A DNA stretch of 64,000 bases from Blastococcus saxobsidens (GCF_010682065.1 NZ_JAAGWG010000022.1:38330-102329); one strand, 5' to 3'. Shown: positions 17,451 to 28,783, counted from the stretch's first letter. The notes: a model not told the origin generated them from the letters alone. Numbers and translations are program-made.

Positions 17451-18923
17451 ATGCCCATCGACGCGTTCGAACCCCATCCCATCGTCCGCCTGCTCGGCAA
17501 GCCGTCGGCCGACTTCACCGGCGGGGACCTGGTGCGAGCGGTCGAACAGCTGGGGTTGCACCAGGTGAACCTGCGCTACGTCGGCGGCGACGGGCGCCTG
17601 AAGACCCTGGCGTTCCCGATCAACTCGCGGGACCACCTGCTCGGGGTGCTGATCCGCGGCGAGCGGGTGGACGGCTCGAGCGTCTTCTCCGGTACGGATC
17701 CCGATGCCAGCGACGTGTACCTCGTGCCGCGGCACCGCACGGCCTTCGTCAACCCCTTCGGCGAGCGGCCCTCCCTGGACGTGCTGTGCTCCTTCTACGC
17801 CGAGGACGGGAAGCCGCTGCCCTACGCCCGCGAGCAGATCGTGCGCCGGGCCGCCGAGGTCCTGACCGAGGAGACCGGCATGACGCTCGAGGCGTTCGGC
17901 GAGCTGGAGTACTACCTGGTCGACGAGCCGGCGCGGATCTACCCGGTCGAGGAGGAGCGCGGCTACCAGGAGTCGAGCCCCTTCTCCAAGGGGCAGCGGG
18001 TCCGGGAGCAGGTGCTGGGACACCTCAGCGCCATGGGGGTGCCGTTGAAGTACGCCCACGGCGAGGTCGGCAACATCCTCGAGGAGGACCGGCAGCTGGT
18101 GCAGCACGAGATCGAGCTCCAGCCCGTGCCCGTGGAGCAGGCCGCCGACCACCTCGTCCTGGCCAAGTGGGTGGTGCGGGAGGTGGCGGCCGCACACGGC
18201 CTGGAGGCGACGTTCGCCCCGTCGGTGAGCAGTGCGGGCGCCGGGAACGGCCTGCACATTCACAGCCGCCTGGTCCGCGACGGCGTCAGCACCATCGTCG
18301 GCGACGAGGGCATCGACGACACCGGGCGACGGCTGGTCGCCGGCTACCTCATGGCGGCCGGCGCGCTCACCGCCTTCGGCAACACGGTGCCCACGTCCTA
18401 CCTGCGGTTCGCTGACGGCGACGAGTCACCCGGGGACATCTGCTGGGGCGAGAAGGACCGCACCGGGCTGGTCCGCGTCCCCCTGGCCTGGAACGGGGAC
18501 GTGCTGCCCGGGATGGTCGCCCACGCCAATCCCGGCAGCACCGAGGCCGTCCCCGAGCCCGCTCCGCATCCGCAGACCGTCGAGCTGCGGGTCGGCGACG
18601 GCTCCGCCGACGTGCACCTGCTGCTGGCCGGCATGGCCGTCGCGGCGAAGCGCGGGCTGACCGATGCCGGGAGCCTGAAGCTGGCCGAGCGGCTCAGCAC
18701 CGCCGACCACGACGACTTCGAGCAGCTGCCCACCTCGTGCGCCGGGTCGGCCGACGCGCTGGAGGCCGAGCGGGAGCTGTTCGAGGCCGACGGCGTCTTC
18801 CCGCCGGAGCTGGTGGACGCCGTTCTCGAGAGGCTCCGGGCGGCCGACAAGGCCGCCGGGGACTTCACGAAGGACGACGACGCCCGCGAGCTGCTGGTCC
18901 GCCGCTACTGGCACGTCGGCTGA
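17451..18923 (+). CDS. Glutamine synthetase-like ligase
   Basis: A 490-residue enzyme of the glutamine synthetase fold (ATP-dependent gamma-glutamyl ligation). Visible GS elements are the acidic metal-site strand AFGELEYYLV, the ATP/metal block GAGNGLHIHSRL, the PTSYLRF strand, and ELRVGDGSADVHL, the equivalent of the substrate Arg region. Several blocks differ from true GlnA, so it is more likely a gamma-glutamyl-amine or other amide synthetase. The ATG at 17451 was chosen because the upstream open frame runs antisense to the membrane protein. The gene stands alone. Confidence 0.75.
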   Translation: MPIDAFEPHPIVRLLGKPSADFTGGDLVRAVEQLGLHQVNLRYVGGDGRLKTLAFPINSRDHLLGVLIRGERVDGSSVFSGTDPDASDVYLVPRHRTAFVNPFGERPSLDVLCSFYAEDGKPLPYAREQIVRRAAEVLTEETGMTLEAFGELEYYLVDEPARIYPVEEERGYQESSPFSKGQRVREQVLGHLSAMGVPLKYAHGEVGNILEEDRQLVQHEIELQPVPVEQAADHLVLAKWVVREVAAAHGLEATFAPSVSSAGAGNGLHIHSRLVRDGVSTIVGDEGIDDTGRRLVAGYLMAAGALTAFGNTVPTSYLRFADGDESPGDICWGEKDRTGLVRVPLAWNGDVLPGMVAHANPGSTEAVPEPAPHPQTVELRVGDGSADVHLLLAGMAVAAKRGLTDAGSLKLAERLSTADHDDFEQLPTSCAGSADALEAERELFEADGVFPPELVDAVLERLRAADKAAGDFTKDDDARELLVRRYWHVG

Positions 18924-18946
18924 ACCCGGCCGGCCTCTCCGCTCGC

Positions 18947-20242
<1,296 letters not shown>

Positions 20243-20358
20243 CTGGTGTCCCTCTCAGCTGGCCGGCGCGGCGTCAGCGCCCGGGTCGACGAGCCCGAGC
20301 GTGACACAGCGCACGGTGCTCCCTGCGACGAGGTCCCCGCTCGGCAGCGTCCCCTGCG

Positions 20359-21747
20359 TCAGCTCCCCAGGACCGCTGCCTGTGCGCGCACCGCCCGCAC
20401 CACGTCCTCGACGGCGGCGACGCTGAAGGCGGAGGCGGAGGCGTCGAGCAGCAGGGACGAGTGAGTCGCCGGTACGAGCCGGTGGCTGCTGGTGGGGGAG
20501 AGCTCCGCCAGGGCGTCCTGGGCGGCGGACCACCCGGCCTGGCGGTCACCTGCGGTGGCGGTGACGACGACGAGCGGCGTGCTGCCGATGCCGGGCAGTG
20601 CCTGGGCCTGCTCGAAGACCGCGGGGTAGGCAGCCACCTCGTCCCGCTCGGCACGCAGCTGGCGGGTGCTCCAGTCGAAGGCGCGCATCTGTGCCCGCGC
20701 CGCGGCCGGCAGGTCGGCCGGGGCGCCGGAGGTCAGCAGCGGACCGGCGCCCAGTCGCTGCAGGGTGGGCAGCAGTGCGGTGGCCCTCCGCGCGAGCGAG
20801 TACGCACCGGGGTAGTCGGGCAGTGCCGTGAACTGGTGCGGGGTCGAGGAGTCCAGCAGGACCAGACCGGCGACGTCGTCGGGGTACTGCGCGGCGTAGA
20901 CCATCGCGTACGTGCCGCCCACGGAGTGCCCGGCGAGCACGAAGGGACCGCGCTCGCCCGCCCGGTTCAGCAGATCATGCAGGTCGGTCGCCACCTGGAC
21001 GCCGTCCTTCGGCCCCGGAGCGCTGTCGCTCCAGGCCTGGCCGGCCCGGTCGTAGGCGCACACCCGCGTCGTCCCGGCGACGGCGGGCTGGACCAGGCCC
21101 CAGGCGGCGGAGGTCTCGCCCATCCCACCGAGCAGCACCACGGTCGGGCCGCCGCTGCCGGTGCAGGCCAGGTGCAGCCGGCGGTCCCCGACGTCGACCA
21201 GCTCCCCGGGCATCGAGGGGCTTCCGCCCAGCGCTGTCCGCACGGTCGTCGCGGCGCCGCCGACCGAGGCGAGCACGAGCAGCACCAGGACGGGGGAGAG
21301 CAGCCAGAAGGGGAGCCGGAGGCCGAACGACCGCACCGCACGGTGGATGGTCCAGCCCGCGAGCCCCAGGAGGAGGGGCGGCCAGAGCCAGCCGGCGGCG
21401 GTCAGCGGGCCGTCGCCGGGTGCGAGCACGAGCAGGGCCGTCCCGACAGCGCCCAGCGCTGCCGCCGGTACCGCGGCCCAGCGCTGCGGCCGGCCGGTCA
21501 GCGTCGTCGAGCCGAGCGCGAGCGCGGCCCAGCCCAGCGCGAGGCCGAGCAGCCCGGTGCCGGTGAGGACGTGCTCGGGAGCGCCGCCGAAAACACCGAC
21601 GGTGGCGACTCCGGCAGCGAGCGGCCCGAGGACGGCCGATCCGGCCACCACCCAGGTCAGGCGCCGTGCCGATGCCCGGCGGCTGCCGTCCCGGGCGCTC
21701 CGGCGCGCAGGCCGGCCCGTCGTCGTGGCGGCGGCTGTGGTGGACAC
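20359..21747 (-). CDS. Membrane-anchored alpha/beta hydrolase
   Basis: A 462-residue protein with about five N-terminal hydrophobic segments (roughly 31-165), then an alpha/beta-hydrolase domain outside or at the membrane. The nucleophile elbow is LAGHSVGGTYA, the oxyanion region is VVLLGGMGETSAAW, and ATHSSLL near the end supplies the catalytic His. The GTG start at 21747 faces the GlxA-like regulator 83 bases away. A sequence element 31 bases upstream of this start recurs at the same distance upstream of another minus-strand gene (see 21779-21800), suggesting control by that regulator. Confidence 0.78.
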   Translation of the reverse strand: MSTTAAATTTGRPARRSARDGSRRASARRLTWVVAGSAVLGPLAAGVATVGVFGGAPEHVLTGTGLLGLALGWAALALGSTTLTGRPQRWAAVPAAALGAVGTALLVLAPGDGPLTAAGWLWPPLLLGLAGWTIHRAVRSFGLRLPFWLLSPVLVLLVLASVGGAATTVRTALGGSPSMPGELVDVGDRRLHLACTGSGGPTVVLLGGMGETSAAWGLVQPAVAGTTRVCAYDRAGQAWSDSAPGPKDGVQVATDLHDLLNRAGERGPFVLAGHSVGGTYAMVYAAQYPDDVAGLVLLDSSTPHQFTALPDYPGAYSLARRATALLPTLQRLGAGPLLTSGAPADLPAAARAQMRAFDWSTRQLRAERDEVAAYPAVFEQAQALPGIGSTPLVVVTATAGDRQAGWSAAQDALAELSPTSSHRLVPATHSSLLLDASASAFSVAAVEDVVRAVRAQAAVLGS

Positions 21748-21778
21748 GCGACGACGATGTCCGAGGTTCCGCGACGGC

Positions 21779-21800
21779 GCCAGGACGCAGCGTTGACGAT
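21779..21800 (-). promoter_or_regulatory. Putative GlxA-type operator, copy A
   Basis: The plus-strand text GCCAGGACGC-AGC-GTTGACGAT matches copy B at 23282-23303 in 20 of 22 bases, and 10 of the next 15 also match. Both copies begin 31 bases upstream of a minus-strand start codon. Copy A lies between the hydrolase and the AraC/DJ-1 regulator gene. That this regulator binds it is inference. Confidence 0.6.
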
Positions 21801-21830
21801 TCCGGACATGCCTCCCCGTACGGTGGCGGG

Positions 21831-22799
21831 GTGGCTGCCCTCGACGTCGCGGTGGTGACGTTCCCCTCGGCCCAGATCCTGGACGTGACCGGTCCGCTGG
21901 AGGTCTTCTCCAGCGCCGACCACCTGCTGCCGACGGTGGAGTACCGCACGCAGGTGGTGAGCCCGTCGGGTGGGATGGTGCAGGCCAGCTCGGGGCTGTC
22001 GTTCGGGACCACCGCGCTGGCCGACGTCGTGGAGCCGGTCGACACGCTCGTGGTGGCCGGCGGCCGGGACATGGACGAGGCGTGCGCGGACGAGGAGCTG
22101 CTGGCCCACGTCCGGCGACTGGCGGGCAGCGCCCGGCGGGTCACCTCGGTCTGCTCCGGGGCCTTCGTCCTGGCCGCCGCCGGGCTGCTGGACGGTCGTC
22201 GGGCCACCACCCACTGGGCGGAGTGCCAGCTGCTGGCGAGCGCGCACCCGCAGGTGTCGGTCGACGGTGATGCGATCTACGTGCGCGACGGCGACGTGTG
22301 GACCTCCGCCGGCGTGACGGCGGGCATCGACCTGGCGCTGGCCCTCGTCGCCGACGACCACGGCGCGCGGGCAGCGGCGGCGGTCGCCCGGCACCTGGTG
22401 GTCTACCTGCGGCGGTCCGGTGGGCAGGCGCAGTTCTCCACGCTGCTCGCCGCGCAGGCAGCGGAGAGCGAACCGGTGCGGGAGCTGCTGGCGTGGCTGC
22501 CCGACCACCTGGCCGAGGACCTGTCCGTGCCGGCCCTGGCCCGCCGTGTGCACCTGTCGGAGCGGCAGTTCAGCCGGGTGTTCAAGGCCGAGGTCGGACT
22601 GACGCCGAGCGAGCACGTGGAGGGGCTGCGGCTCGAGGCGGCCTGCCGGCTGCTGGAGACCACCGGTCACGCCGTCGACCACATCGCCCGGACCTGCGGG
22701 TTCCGGGTGCCGGAGACGATGAACCGCACGTTCCGGCGGCGGTTGGACACCACCCCGGGGGAGCACCGCCGGCACTTCGGCCAGTTCGCCGGCCGGTAG
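21831..22799 (+). CDS. GlxA-family transcriptional regulator (DJ-1/PfpI + AraC HTH)
   Basis: A 322-residue two-domain regulator. Residues 1-190 form a DJ-1/PfpI-like sensor domain (LDVTGPLEVFSSAD; nucleophile-elbow region SVCSGAFVLAAAGLLDG), and residues 215-320 form a double helix-turn-helix of the AraC type (LARRVHLSERQFSRVFKAE and IARTCGFRVPETMNRTFRRR). GTG 21831 gives the normal family N-terminus VAALDVAVV. It probably senses a small metabolite and controls the flanking hydrolase and small membrane protein, whose starts share an upstream element. Confidence 0.87.
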   Translation: MAALDVAVVTFPSAQILDVTGPLEVFSSADHLLPTVEYRTQVVSPSGGMVQASSGLSFGTTALADVVEPVDTLVVAGGRDMDEACADEELLAHVRRLAGSARRVTSVCSGAFVLAAAGLLDGRRATTHWAECQLLASAHPQVSVDGDAIYVRDGDVWTSAGVTAGIDLALALVADDHGARAAAAVARHLVVYLRRSGGQAQFSTLLAAQAAESEPVRELLAWLPDHLAEDLSVPALARRVHLSERQFSRVFKAEVGLTPSEHVEGLRLEAACRLLETTGHAVDHIARTCGFRVPETMNRTFRRRLDTTPGEHRRHFGQFAGR

Positions 22800-22809
22800 C
22801 CGTCCGCTG

Positions 22810-23250
22810 TCACCACCCCACCCGCAGATCTGCGAGGACGACGACGGCAAGGAGCGCGGCAGCGACGAAGTCGACGGTGGCGCAGAACGGGGGCCACCAC
22901 CGGGTGTTCGCCACGAACCCCGTCCGGTGCTGCCAGAGGTCCTTGAGACCGTGCCCGGCCAGGCCCGCGACGAGCAGCCATCCCGACCCGGTCACCGCCA
23001 CCGCTGCGACGCCCACGAACGCCGCGGCGACACCGGTCTCGACGGCGAGGACCTCGGTCCGCCCGTCGGCGACCCCGAACCCGATGTAGACGGCGGCGAT
23101 GAGCACGAGACCCATGCCGTGGACCGTCGATGGCTGCAGCCAGGGGAAGGCCAGCGGCGAGGCGGCCTGCAGGATGCCCCCGAGAACTCCCCACGCCACC
23201 GGCGTCCTCAGAGCCGTTGGTCGCGTCCTCGTGCGGAGAGTCGTGGGCAC
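22810..23250 (-). CDS. Small four-helix membrane protein
   Basis: A 146-residue protein with four hydrophobic segments (about 17-37, 45-62, 72-95 and 120-140). No family recognised with confidence. It is convergent with the GlxA-like regulator gene, stopping 10 bases after it. Thirty-one bases upstream of its GTG start lies copy B of the element also found before the hydrolase, so it is probably part of the same regulon. Confidence 0.6.
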   Translation of the reverse strand: MPTTLRTRTRPTALRTPVAWGVLGGILQAASPLAFPWLQPSTVHGMGLVLIAAVYIGFGVADGRTEVLAVETGVAAAFVGVAAVAVTGSGWLLVAGLAGHGLKDLWQHRTGFVANTRWWPPFCATVDFVAAALLAVVVLADLRVGW

Positions 23251-23281
23251 GGACCGAGCCTGGGTCAGCAGCAGCCACGGT

Positions 23282-23303
23282 GCCAGGACGCCGGGTTGAC
23301 GAT
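23282..23303 (-). promoter_or_regulatory. Putative GlxA-type operator, copy B
   Basis: GCCAGGACGC-CGG-GTTGACGAT: 20 of 22 bases are identical to copy A at 21779-21800. The spacing to the start codon of the minus-strand membrane-protein gene (23250) is identical to that of copy A to the hydrolase start (21747). The sequences between each copy and its gene are otherwise unrelated, which argues against a simple gene duplication. Confidence 0.6.
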
Positions 23304-23342
23304 CTCGGCCACGCCTGCGCGCGAGCCGGTCCCGCCAGCTCG

Positions 23343-24104
23343 TCAGCTGAAGGTCACGCCGCCGTCCACGATGATCGTCTGCCCGGTGATGAACCCGCTG
23401 CCTGCGGAGCAGAGGAACGACACCACCGGCGCCAGGTCACCGGGCTCCATCGGGCGTGGGACGGCGCGGTGTCCGGCGGCCGTCGCCAGATAGTCCTCGT
23501 CGTTGAGGGATCGGGTGGCGTCGGTCTCGACGAGCCCGGGCGCGACCGCGTTCACCGTGATGCCGTCCCGACCGACCTCGCGCGCGACGCTGCGGGTCAG
23601 CGCGATCACCGCGCCCTTGGACGCGGTGTAGTGGGCGAAGTAGGGCACGCCGCTGTGCACGGTGGACGAGGCGATGTTGACCACGCGGCCTCCGCCCTGG
23701 GCCTTCATCGCCGGGTGGACGGCGCGCATGCCCAGCCAGACGCCACGGGTGTTCACCGCCATGACCCGGTCCCACTCGTCGACCGTGATCTCGGTGAACG
23801 GCCGCTTGGCGCCGAGGCCCTGGTAGATGGCCGCGTTGTTGACCAGCGCGTCGATGCGGCCGTGCCGGTCGAGGACCGTCGTCACCAGCTGCTGCCACGA
23901 CGTCTCGTCGCTCACGTCGGCCTGCACGTGGGTGATGTCCAGGTCGCCTGGATCGCCGTCGGCCTCGACGAGGTCGGCCGCGACCACGGCCGCTCCCTGG
24001 GCGGCCAGGTGCCGGCTCAGCTCGGCGCCGATGCCGCGCGCGCCGCCGGTCACCAGGACGACCGTGCCGGGCGCGACGCTGCCGCGCATGTCGGTCGGCT
24101 TCAC
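23343..24104 (-). CDS. Short-chain dehydrogenase/reductase
   Basis: A 253-residue classical SDR. TGGARGIGAEL is the cofactor motif, NNAAIYQ the NNAG-like motif, and the catalytic set is Ser in NIASST, Tyr and Lys in YTASK. The C-terminus GQTIIVDGGVTFS is typical. An acidic residue after beta-2 (AADLVEA) favours NAD(H). I chose the GTG at 24104 with GGGAG upstream; starts at 24110 or ATG 24089 are possible. The substrate is unknown. It is followed 184 bases upstream by another minus-strand redox gene. Confidence 0.82.
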   Translation of the reverse strand: MKPTDMRGSVAPGTVVLVTGGARGIGAELSRHLAAQGAAVVAADLVEADGDPGDLDITHVQADVSDETSWQQLVTTVLDRHGRIDALVNNAAIYQGLGAKRPFTEITVDEWDRVMAVNTRGVWLGMRAVHPAMKAQGGGRVVNIASSTVHSGVPYFAHYTASKGAVIALTRSVAREVGRDGITVNAVAPGLVETDATRSLNDEDYLATAAGHRAVPRPMEPGDLAPVVSFLCSAGSGFITGQTIIVDGGVTFS

Positions 24105-24288
24105 ACGCACTCCCGGAGTGGTCGGTCGCTGGACGCGCGGATCGGTGCGGCCCGCGCGAGGGACTTCATAGCGCACCGGTGTTCCGGGGGCATCCGGGCA
24201 GGAACGGCCGGCGACGCGGTGCGACCCCGTGGAGGGCCTGCCGGCCCGACGGCGCAGCGAGCGCTTCCGCCATGCCGGGAAGGGGTTG

Positions 24289-24960
24289 TCACCGCCGGGC
24301 GGCGATGACCTCCCGGCCCCGGTCGGAGGCGGGGAACCGGTCGATCATCGCGCGCAGCTGCTCGGCGTCGACGTCGGCGCCGAAGGGCTCGGTGCCCGGT
24401 TCGAGGCGCACGCCCTGCGCGAGAGGGCCGGCGACGACCGGGTCGAAGCCCAGGTCGGAGACGATCCGGGCAACGGTGTCGAGGTCGGCGGCCTCGTCCC
24501 CGGCGATCGCGATCGCCTTCCGGCGGGGATCGCCGGCGGGACGGGCCCCGCCTTCCAGGTCGTGGTAGCCCATGTGGTTGAACGCCTTCACCACCCGGGA
24601 GTCCGGCAGGAACGCCTGCACGATCTCGCTGGTGGAGGTACGCGGATCGGTGAGGTCGTCGCGGATCCCGTCGATCTCCCACCAGTAGTTCATCGCGTCG
24701 ATGACCAGCTTCCCGGCCAGTTCCTGGACCGGGAGCGCGCGGTGCTTGCCCAGCGGCAGGGCGAGGACGACGACGTCGGCCTCGAGCGCAGCGGTGGCCG
24801 CCGTGGTGGCGGTCGCCCCGGGGACGAGCACCTCGATGGTGAGGGCGATCTTCGCCGGGTGGCCCGAGCCGGCGATCAGCACGTCGTACCCGGCGGCCAC
24901 CGCGAGCCGAGCCAGCACGGTGCCGACCTTGCCGGCGCTGAGGATGCCCAGCGTGGTCAT
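24289..24960 (-). CDS. NADP/F420-type dinucleotide-binding reductase
   Basis: A 223-residue protein of the F420-dependent NADP reductase-like family. It starts [20 protein letters not shown], a Rossmann motif (GxxGKVG), and contains [15 protein letters not shown] and [13 protein letters not shown], typical of NAD(P)-binding FNO-like proteins. It probably passes hydride between NADP and a flavin or F420 partner. The start ATG at 24960 has AGGAAGG a few bases upstream. It sits 43 bases after the UvrA-like gene on the same strand. Confidence 0.78.
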   Translation of the reverse strand: MTTLGILSAGKVGTVLARLAVAAGYDVLIAGSGHPAKIALTIEVLVPGATATTAATAALEADVVVLALPLGKHRALPVQELAGKLVIDAMNYWWEIDGIRDDLTDPRTSTSEIVQAFLPDSRVVKAFNHMGYHDLEGGARPAGDPRRKAIAIAGDEAADLDTVARIVSDLGFDPVVAGPLAQGVRLEPGTEPFGADVDAEQLRAMIDRFPASDRGREVIAARR

Positions 24961-25003
24961 GGATGGCCCTTCCTGACGGCATGAAGTTGAGCGTTCATCC
25001 TCT

Positions 25004-27508
25004 TCAACGGCTCGACGCTGCGGGTGTTCCAGGCACCCCGTCAGAGCTGGCGAGACGCCGCGCGAGGTAGGGGGCGGTGGCGCTGCCCGGGGTCGTGGCG
25101 ATCTCGGCCGGAGTGCCGCAGGCGACGACGCGCCCGCCCGCATCCCCACCGCCCGGGCCCAGGTCGAGGACCCAGTCGGCGGAGGCGATCGTGTCGAGGT
25201 CGTGCTCGACCAGGACCACGGTGTTGCCGGCGTCGACGAGCAGGTGCAGCTGGGTGAGCAGCAGTCTGGTGTCGGCCGGGTGCAGGCCCGCTGTCGGCTC
25301 GTCGAGCAGGTAGAGGGCGTGGCCGCGGCGGGCGCGCTGCAACTCGGTGGCGAGCTTGATGCGCTGGGCCTCGCCACCGCTGAGCTCGGTCGCCGGCTGG
25401 CCCAGCCGCAGGTATCCCAGTCCGACGTCCTGGAGCGTCTGCAGGCTCCGCGCCGCGGCCGGGACGTCGGCGAGGAACGGAGCTGCGTCGTCGACCGACA
25501 GAGCCAGGACGTCGGCGATGCTCCTGCCGCGGTGGAGCACCTCGAGGGTCTCGGCGTTGTAGCGGGCGCCATGGCAGGTCGGGCACGGCGCATAGGTGCC
25601 GGGCAGGAAGAGCAGCTCGACCGAGACGAAGCCTTCCCCCTGGCAGGTCTCGCAGCGGCCCTCGGCGACGTTGAAGGAGAACCGGCTGGCGGTGTAGCGC
25701 CGGGCCCGCGCCTCGTCGGTCGAGGCGTACAGCTTGCGCACGGCGTCGAACAGGCCGGTGTACGTGGCCAGGTTCGACCGGGGCGTGCGGCCGATGGGCC
25801 GCTGGTCGACGCGGACGAGCCGGTCGAACGCCTCCAGCCCGGTCGCGTCCCGCAGGTCGACCTCGAGGTCCTCGTCGTCCGGGTCCTCCGATGCCGGGCC
25901 GAGGTGCCGGCGCACGACCTCGGCAAGCACCTGCGTCACCAGCGTCGACTTGCCGGAGCCCGAGACCCCGGTCACCGCCGTCAGCACGCCGAGCGGCACG
26001 TCGACGGACACGTCGCGCAGGTTGTGCCGGGAGACCCCGCGCAGGTGCAGCCAGCCCTGCGGAACGCGGGTGGAGTGCTCGATCGGCTCGGCTCGGCCGA
26101 AGAGGTACCGACCGGTGGGGGAGTCCGCCACCTGCTCGAGGCCGGCGACCGGGCCGCTGTAGAGCACCCGCCCGCCGCCGGCGCCCGCGGCGGGGCCGAT
26201 GTCGACCACCCAGTCGGCCCGGCGGACGACGTCCATGTCGTGCTCGACGACGAAGAGCGAGTTGCCCGACGCCTTGAGCCGGTCGAGGACGTCGAGCAGC
26301 GGCTCGGCGTCCGCGGGGTGCAGGCCCGCGGAGGGCTCGTCGAGCACGTAGACGACGCCGAACAGCCCGGAGCGCAACTGGGTGGCGATCCGCAGGCGCT
26401 GCGCCTCGCCCGGCGACAGCGTGGTCGAGGGCCGGCCGAGGCCGAGGTAGCCCAGGCCGAGGTCGAGCAGCACGTCGATCCGGGTGACCAGGTCGGCGCT
26501 GATCCGCACCGCGACCTCGGTCGCCTCCCCGGACTCCGCGGTCGGCGTGGCGGCACCCGGCTCGGCGAGGAGCGCCACGGGTCGCAGCAGTGCGGCAACA
26601 TCGACGAGCGACATCGCGTTCACCTCGGCGATCGAGCGGCCGGCGAAGGTCACCGCGAGCGCCTCGGGCCGCAGCCGGCTCCCGGAGCACTCCGGGCAGG
26701 CGATGCCCTCGACGAACCGCATGGCCCGGTCCCGCATCCGCTGGCTCTGGGAGTCGGCGAGCACGTGCATGACGTGCTTGCGGGCGCTCCAGAACTTGCC
26801 GTGGTAGCCGTGGTCGATGCGGTCGCGTTCGGGCTTGATGAGGACGGACGGCTGCTCGTCGGTGAACAGCAGCCAGTCCCGGTCCTTCTGGCTGAGGTCG
26901 CGCCACGGCGTGTCGACGTCGATGCCGAGCCCGGTCACGATGCTGCGCAGATTGGCGCCCTGCCAGGCGCCGGGCCACGCCGCGATGGCGCCGTCGCGGA
27001 TGCTCAGCGACGGGTCGGGCACCAGGAGGTCCTCGGTGACGTCGTGCACCTCACCGAGGCCCTGGCAGCGCGGGCAGGCACCCGCCGCGGTGTTGGGGGA
27101 GAACGCGTCGGCGGCCAGGCGGGCGGCTCCCGGCGGGTAGGTCCCGGCGCGCGAGTAGAGCATCCGCAGCAGGTTGGACAGCGTGGTCAGGGTGCCCACG
27201 GTCGACCGGGAGCTCGGGGCTCCGCGCCGCTGCTGGAGGGCCACTGCCGGTGGCAGACCGGTGATCTCCCGGACGTGCGGTGCGCCCACCTGCTGCACGA
27301 GCCGGCGGGCGTAGGGCGCGACCGACTCGAAGTACCGCCGCTGCGCCTCGGCGTAGAGCGTGCCGAACGCGAGCGAGGACTTCCCGGAACCGGAGACGCC
27401 GGTGAAGGCGACCATCGCGTCCCGGGGGATGTCGACGTCGACGTTGCGCAGGTTGTGCTCGGAGGCTCCGCGGACATGGACGAAGGAATCGGTAGCCGCG
27501 TCTTCCAC
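25004..27508 (-). CDS. Class II UvrA-like ATPase
   Basis: An 834-residue twin ABC ATPase of the UvrA family, shorter than UvrA (about 950). Walker A motifs are [13 protein letters not shown] (near 37) and [13 protein letters not shown] (central); ABC signatures are [12 protein letters not shown] and [12 protein letters not shown]; Walker B regions are [11 protein letters not shown] and [11 protein letters not shown]. Zinc-binding CxxC pairs are present as [20 protein letters not shown] and CPTCHG. The UvrB-interaction part is reduced, as in UvrA2/DrrC-type proteins linked to resistance to DNA-intercalating drugs. The start is ATG 27508. Confidence 0.86.
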   Translation of the reverse strand: MEDAATDSFVHVRGASEHNLRNVDVDIPRDAMVAFTGVSGSGKSSLAFGTLYAEAQRRYFESVAPYARRLVQQVGAPHVREITGLPPAVALQQRRGAPSSRSTVGTLTTLSNLLRMLYSRAGTYPPGAARLAADAFSPNTAAGACPRCQGLGEVHDVTEDLLVPDPSLSIRDGAIAAWPGAWQGANLRSIVTGLGIDVDTPWRDLSQKDRDWLLFTDEQPSVLIKPERDRIDHGYHGKFWSARKHVMHVLADSQSQRMRDRAMRFVEGIACPECSGSRLRPEALAVTFAGRSIAEVNAMSLVDVAALLRPVALLAEPGAATPTAESGEATEVAVRISADLVTRIDVLLDLGLGYLGLGRPSTTLSPGEAQRLRIATQLRSGLFGVVYVLDEPSAGLHPADAEPLLDVLDRLKASGNSLFVVEHDMDVVRRADWVVDIGPAAGAGGGRVLYSGPVAGLEQVADSPTGRYLFGRAEPIEHSTRVPQGWLHLRGVSRHNLRDVSVDVPLGVLTAVTGVSGSGKSTLVTQVLAEVVRRHLGPASEDPDDEDLEVDLRDATGLEAFDRLVRVDQRPIGRTPRSNLATYTGLFDAVRKLYASTDEARARRYTASRFSFNVAEGRCETCQGEGFVSVELLFLPGTYAPCPTCHGARYNAETLEVLHRGRSIADVLALSVDDAAPFLADVPAAARSLQTLQDVGLGYLRLGQPATELSGGEAQRIKLATELQRARRGHALYLLDEPTAGLHPADTRLLLTQLHLLVDAGNTVVLVEHDLDTIASADWVLDLGPGGGDAGGRVVACGTPAEIATTPGSATAPYLARRLASSDGVPGTPAASSR

Positions 27509-27609
27509 CTGCGCAGGCTAGTCACGGCCTCGACACGAGCGTTCGCCGAGGAGGGCGCAGGTGGGGCTCGGCACCCGCCAGGGCGGCGTGAGACCCCATC
27601 GACGACGAA

Positions 27610-27634
27610 AGGGCGCCCACGATGTGAGCGCCCT
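27610..27634. terminator. Hairpin AGGGCGC ... GCGCCCT
   Basis: A perfect seven-base stem with an 11-base loop, between the start of the UvrA-like gene and the stop of the alcohol dehydrogenase gene. There is no U-tract, as is usual in these genomes. It precedes the left copy of the putative att sequence by 33 bases, and a hairpin also precedes the right copy. Confidence 0.4.
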
Positions 27635-27666
27635 GCACGTTCGCCACCGGGGTGAGCCAGTGATCT

Positions 27667-27682
27667 TGTGTCCGAGGGGCGA
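27667..27682. other. Left copy of a putative attachment-site repeat
   Basis: TGTGTCCGAGGGGCGAC here matches TGTGTCCGAGGGGGGAC at 43332-43348 except for one base. The right copy is recognisably the 3' end of a tRNA-Leu. The two copies bracket the 15.7 kb that holds the catabolic operon and the integrase fragments. The match is short, so this is suggestive only. Confidence 0.4.
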
Positions 27683-27757
27683 CACGGTACATACGCACAC
27701 GTTGGCTGCGTCCCACCGCAACCAAGCGGGGATGGCGCGGGGCGCGGCCAATGACGC

Positions 27758-28744
27758 TCAGGGGACGGTGACGACGACCTTGGCACGGGCGTGTTCGGTC
27801 TCCAGGTAGCGGATCGCGATCGGAACCTCGGCCAGCGCGTAGGCGCGGTCGATCACCGGACGGACTCGTCCGGACTCAGCCAGCTGAGCCAACGCGGTCA
27901 GCCGCTCCGCGGTCGGCGTCGCAGTGAACGGCGCGATCCGCTGACGGATCACGCGGCCGACCAGCCCGCCGCGGACGATCAGGGCCATCGGCCCGATCAG
28001 GCTGCCGCCGTCGAACACCCCTCCGCCGGACAGCACCAGGGTTCCCCGCTCGGTCAGGACCCCGCGCAGCTCACGGAGGCTACGGTTGCCCACCAGATCG
28101 AGCACGACGTCGAAGCGTTCACCGGCGGCGAGGGCGTCCTCGGTTGTGTAGTCGACGACGGCGTCTGCGCCGAGCGAGCGCATCAGATCCAGGTTCCGCG
28201 TACTGCAGACAGGCGTGACGTGTGTGCCGAGTGCCTTGCCGATCTGGACGGCGAAGGTGCCGACTCCGCCCGAGGCGCCGTTGACCAGCAGCCGCTGGCC
28301 GGGCTGCACGCGCGCGACATCGCGGAGCGCCTGCAGCGCGGTGCAGCCGGCCAGTGGCAGGGCTGCCGCCTCCTCGATCGTCAGACCGGCGGGCTTGGGT
28401 GCGACCTGGCCGGCCGGTGCACGGACGTACTCGGCGAAGGCGCCATCGGTCATGCCCGTCTCGCCGTACACCTCGTCGCCGGGCAGCACGTGGCTCACTC
28501 CGGTGCCGACCTTGGCGACCTCGCCGGCGAAGTCGCGGCCGCGGACGGGGGCCTTCGGGCGGCGCAGACCGAGCTGCAGCCGGGCGAGCTTGGGGTCGCC
28601 GCGCATGACGTGCCAGTTAGCCGCGTTGACCGAGGCGGCGCGGACGCGAACCAGCACGTGCCCCGGGCCGGCGTCCGGCCGGTCGACGTCCTCCAGGCGC
28701 AAGGTGTCGGGGGATCCGTACTCGCGCTGGACGATCGCCTTCAT
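27758..28744 (-). CDS. Zinc-independent quinone-oxidoreductase-like alcohol dehydrogenase (MDR family)
   Basis: A 328-residue medium-chain dehydrogenase/reductase. VRAASVNAANWHVMRGDP and GRDFAGEVAKVGTGV mark the catalytic half, and LLVNGASGGVGTFAVQIGKALG is the NADPH-binding motif. The usual zinc-ligand cysteines are absent, as in quinone oxidoreductase-like members. It probably reduces enones or quinones with NADPH. ATG 28744 gives the standard N-terminus MKAIVQREYG. It lies just inside the left boundary of the putative island, and a truncated integrase remnant lies directly upstream. Confidence 0.82.
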   Translation of the reverse strand: MKAIVQREYGSPDTLRLEDVDRPDAGPGHVLVRVRAASVNAANWHVMRGDPKLARLQLGLRRPKAPVRGRDFAGEVAKVGTGVSHVLPGDEVYGETGMTDGAFAEYVRAPAGQVAPKPAGLTIEEAAALPLAGCTALQALRDVARVQPGQRLLVNGASGGVGTFAVQIGKALGTHVTPVCSTRNLDLMRSLGADAVVDYTTEDALAAGERFDVVLDLVGNRSLRELRGVLTERGTLVLSGGGVFDGGSLIGPMALIVRGGLVGRVIRQRIAPFTATPTAERLTALAQLAESGRVRPVIDRAYALAEVPIAIRYLETEHARAKVVVTVP

Positions 28745-28783
28745 CGCTGCCCCTCGGATGCCCACCGATCCTTGGTCGGGAGG

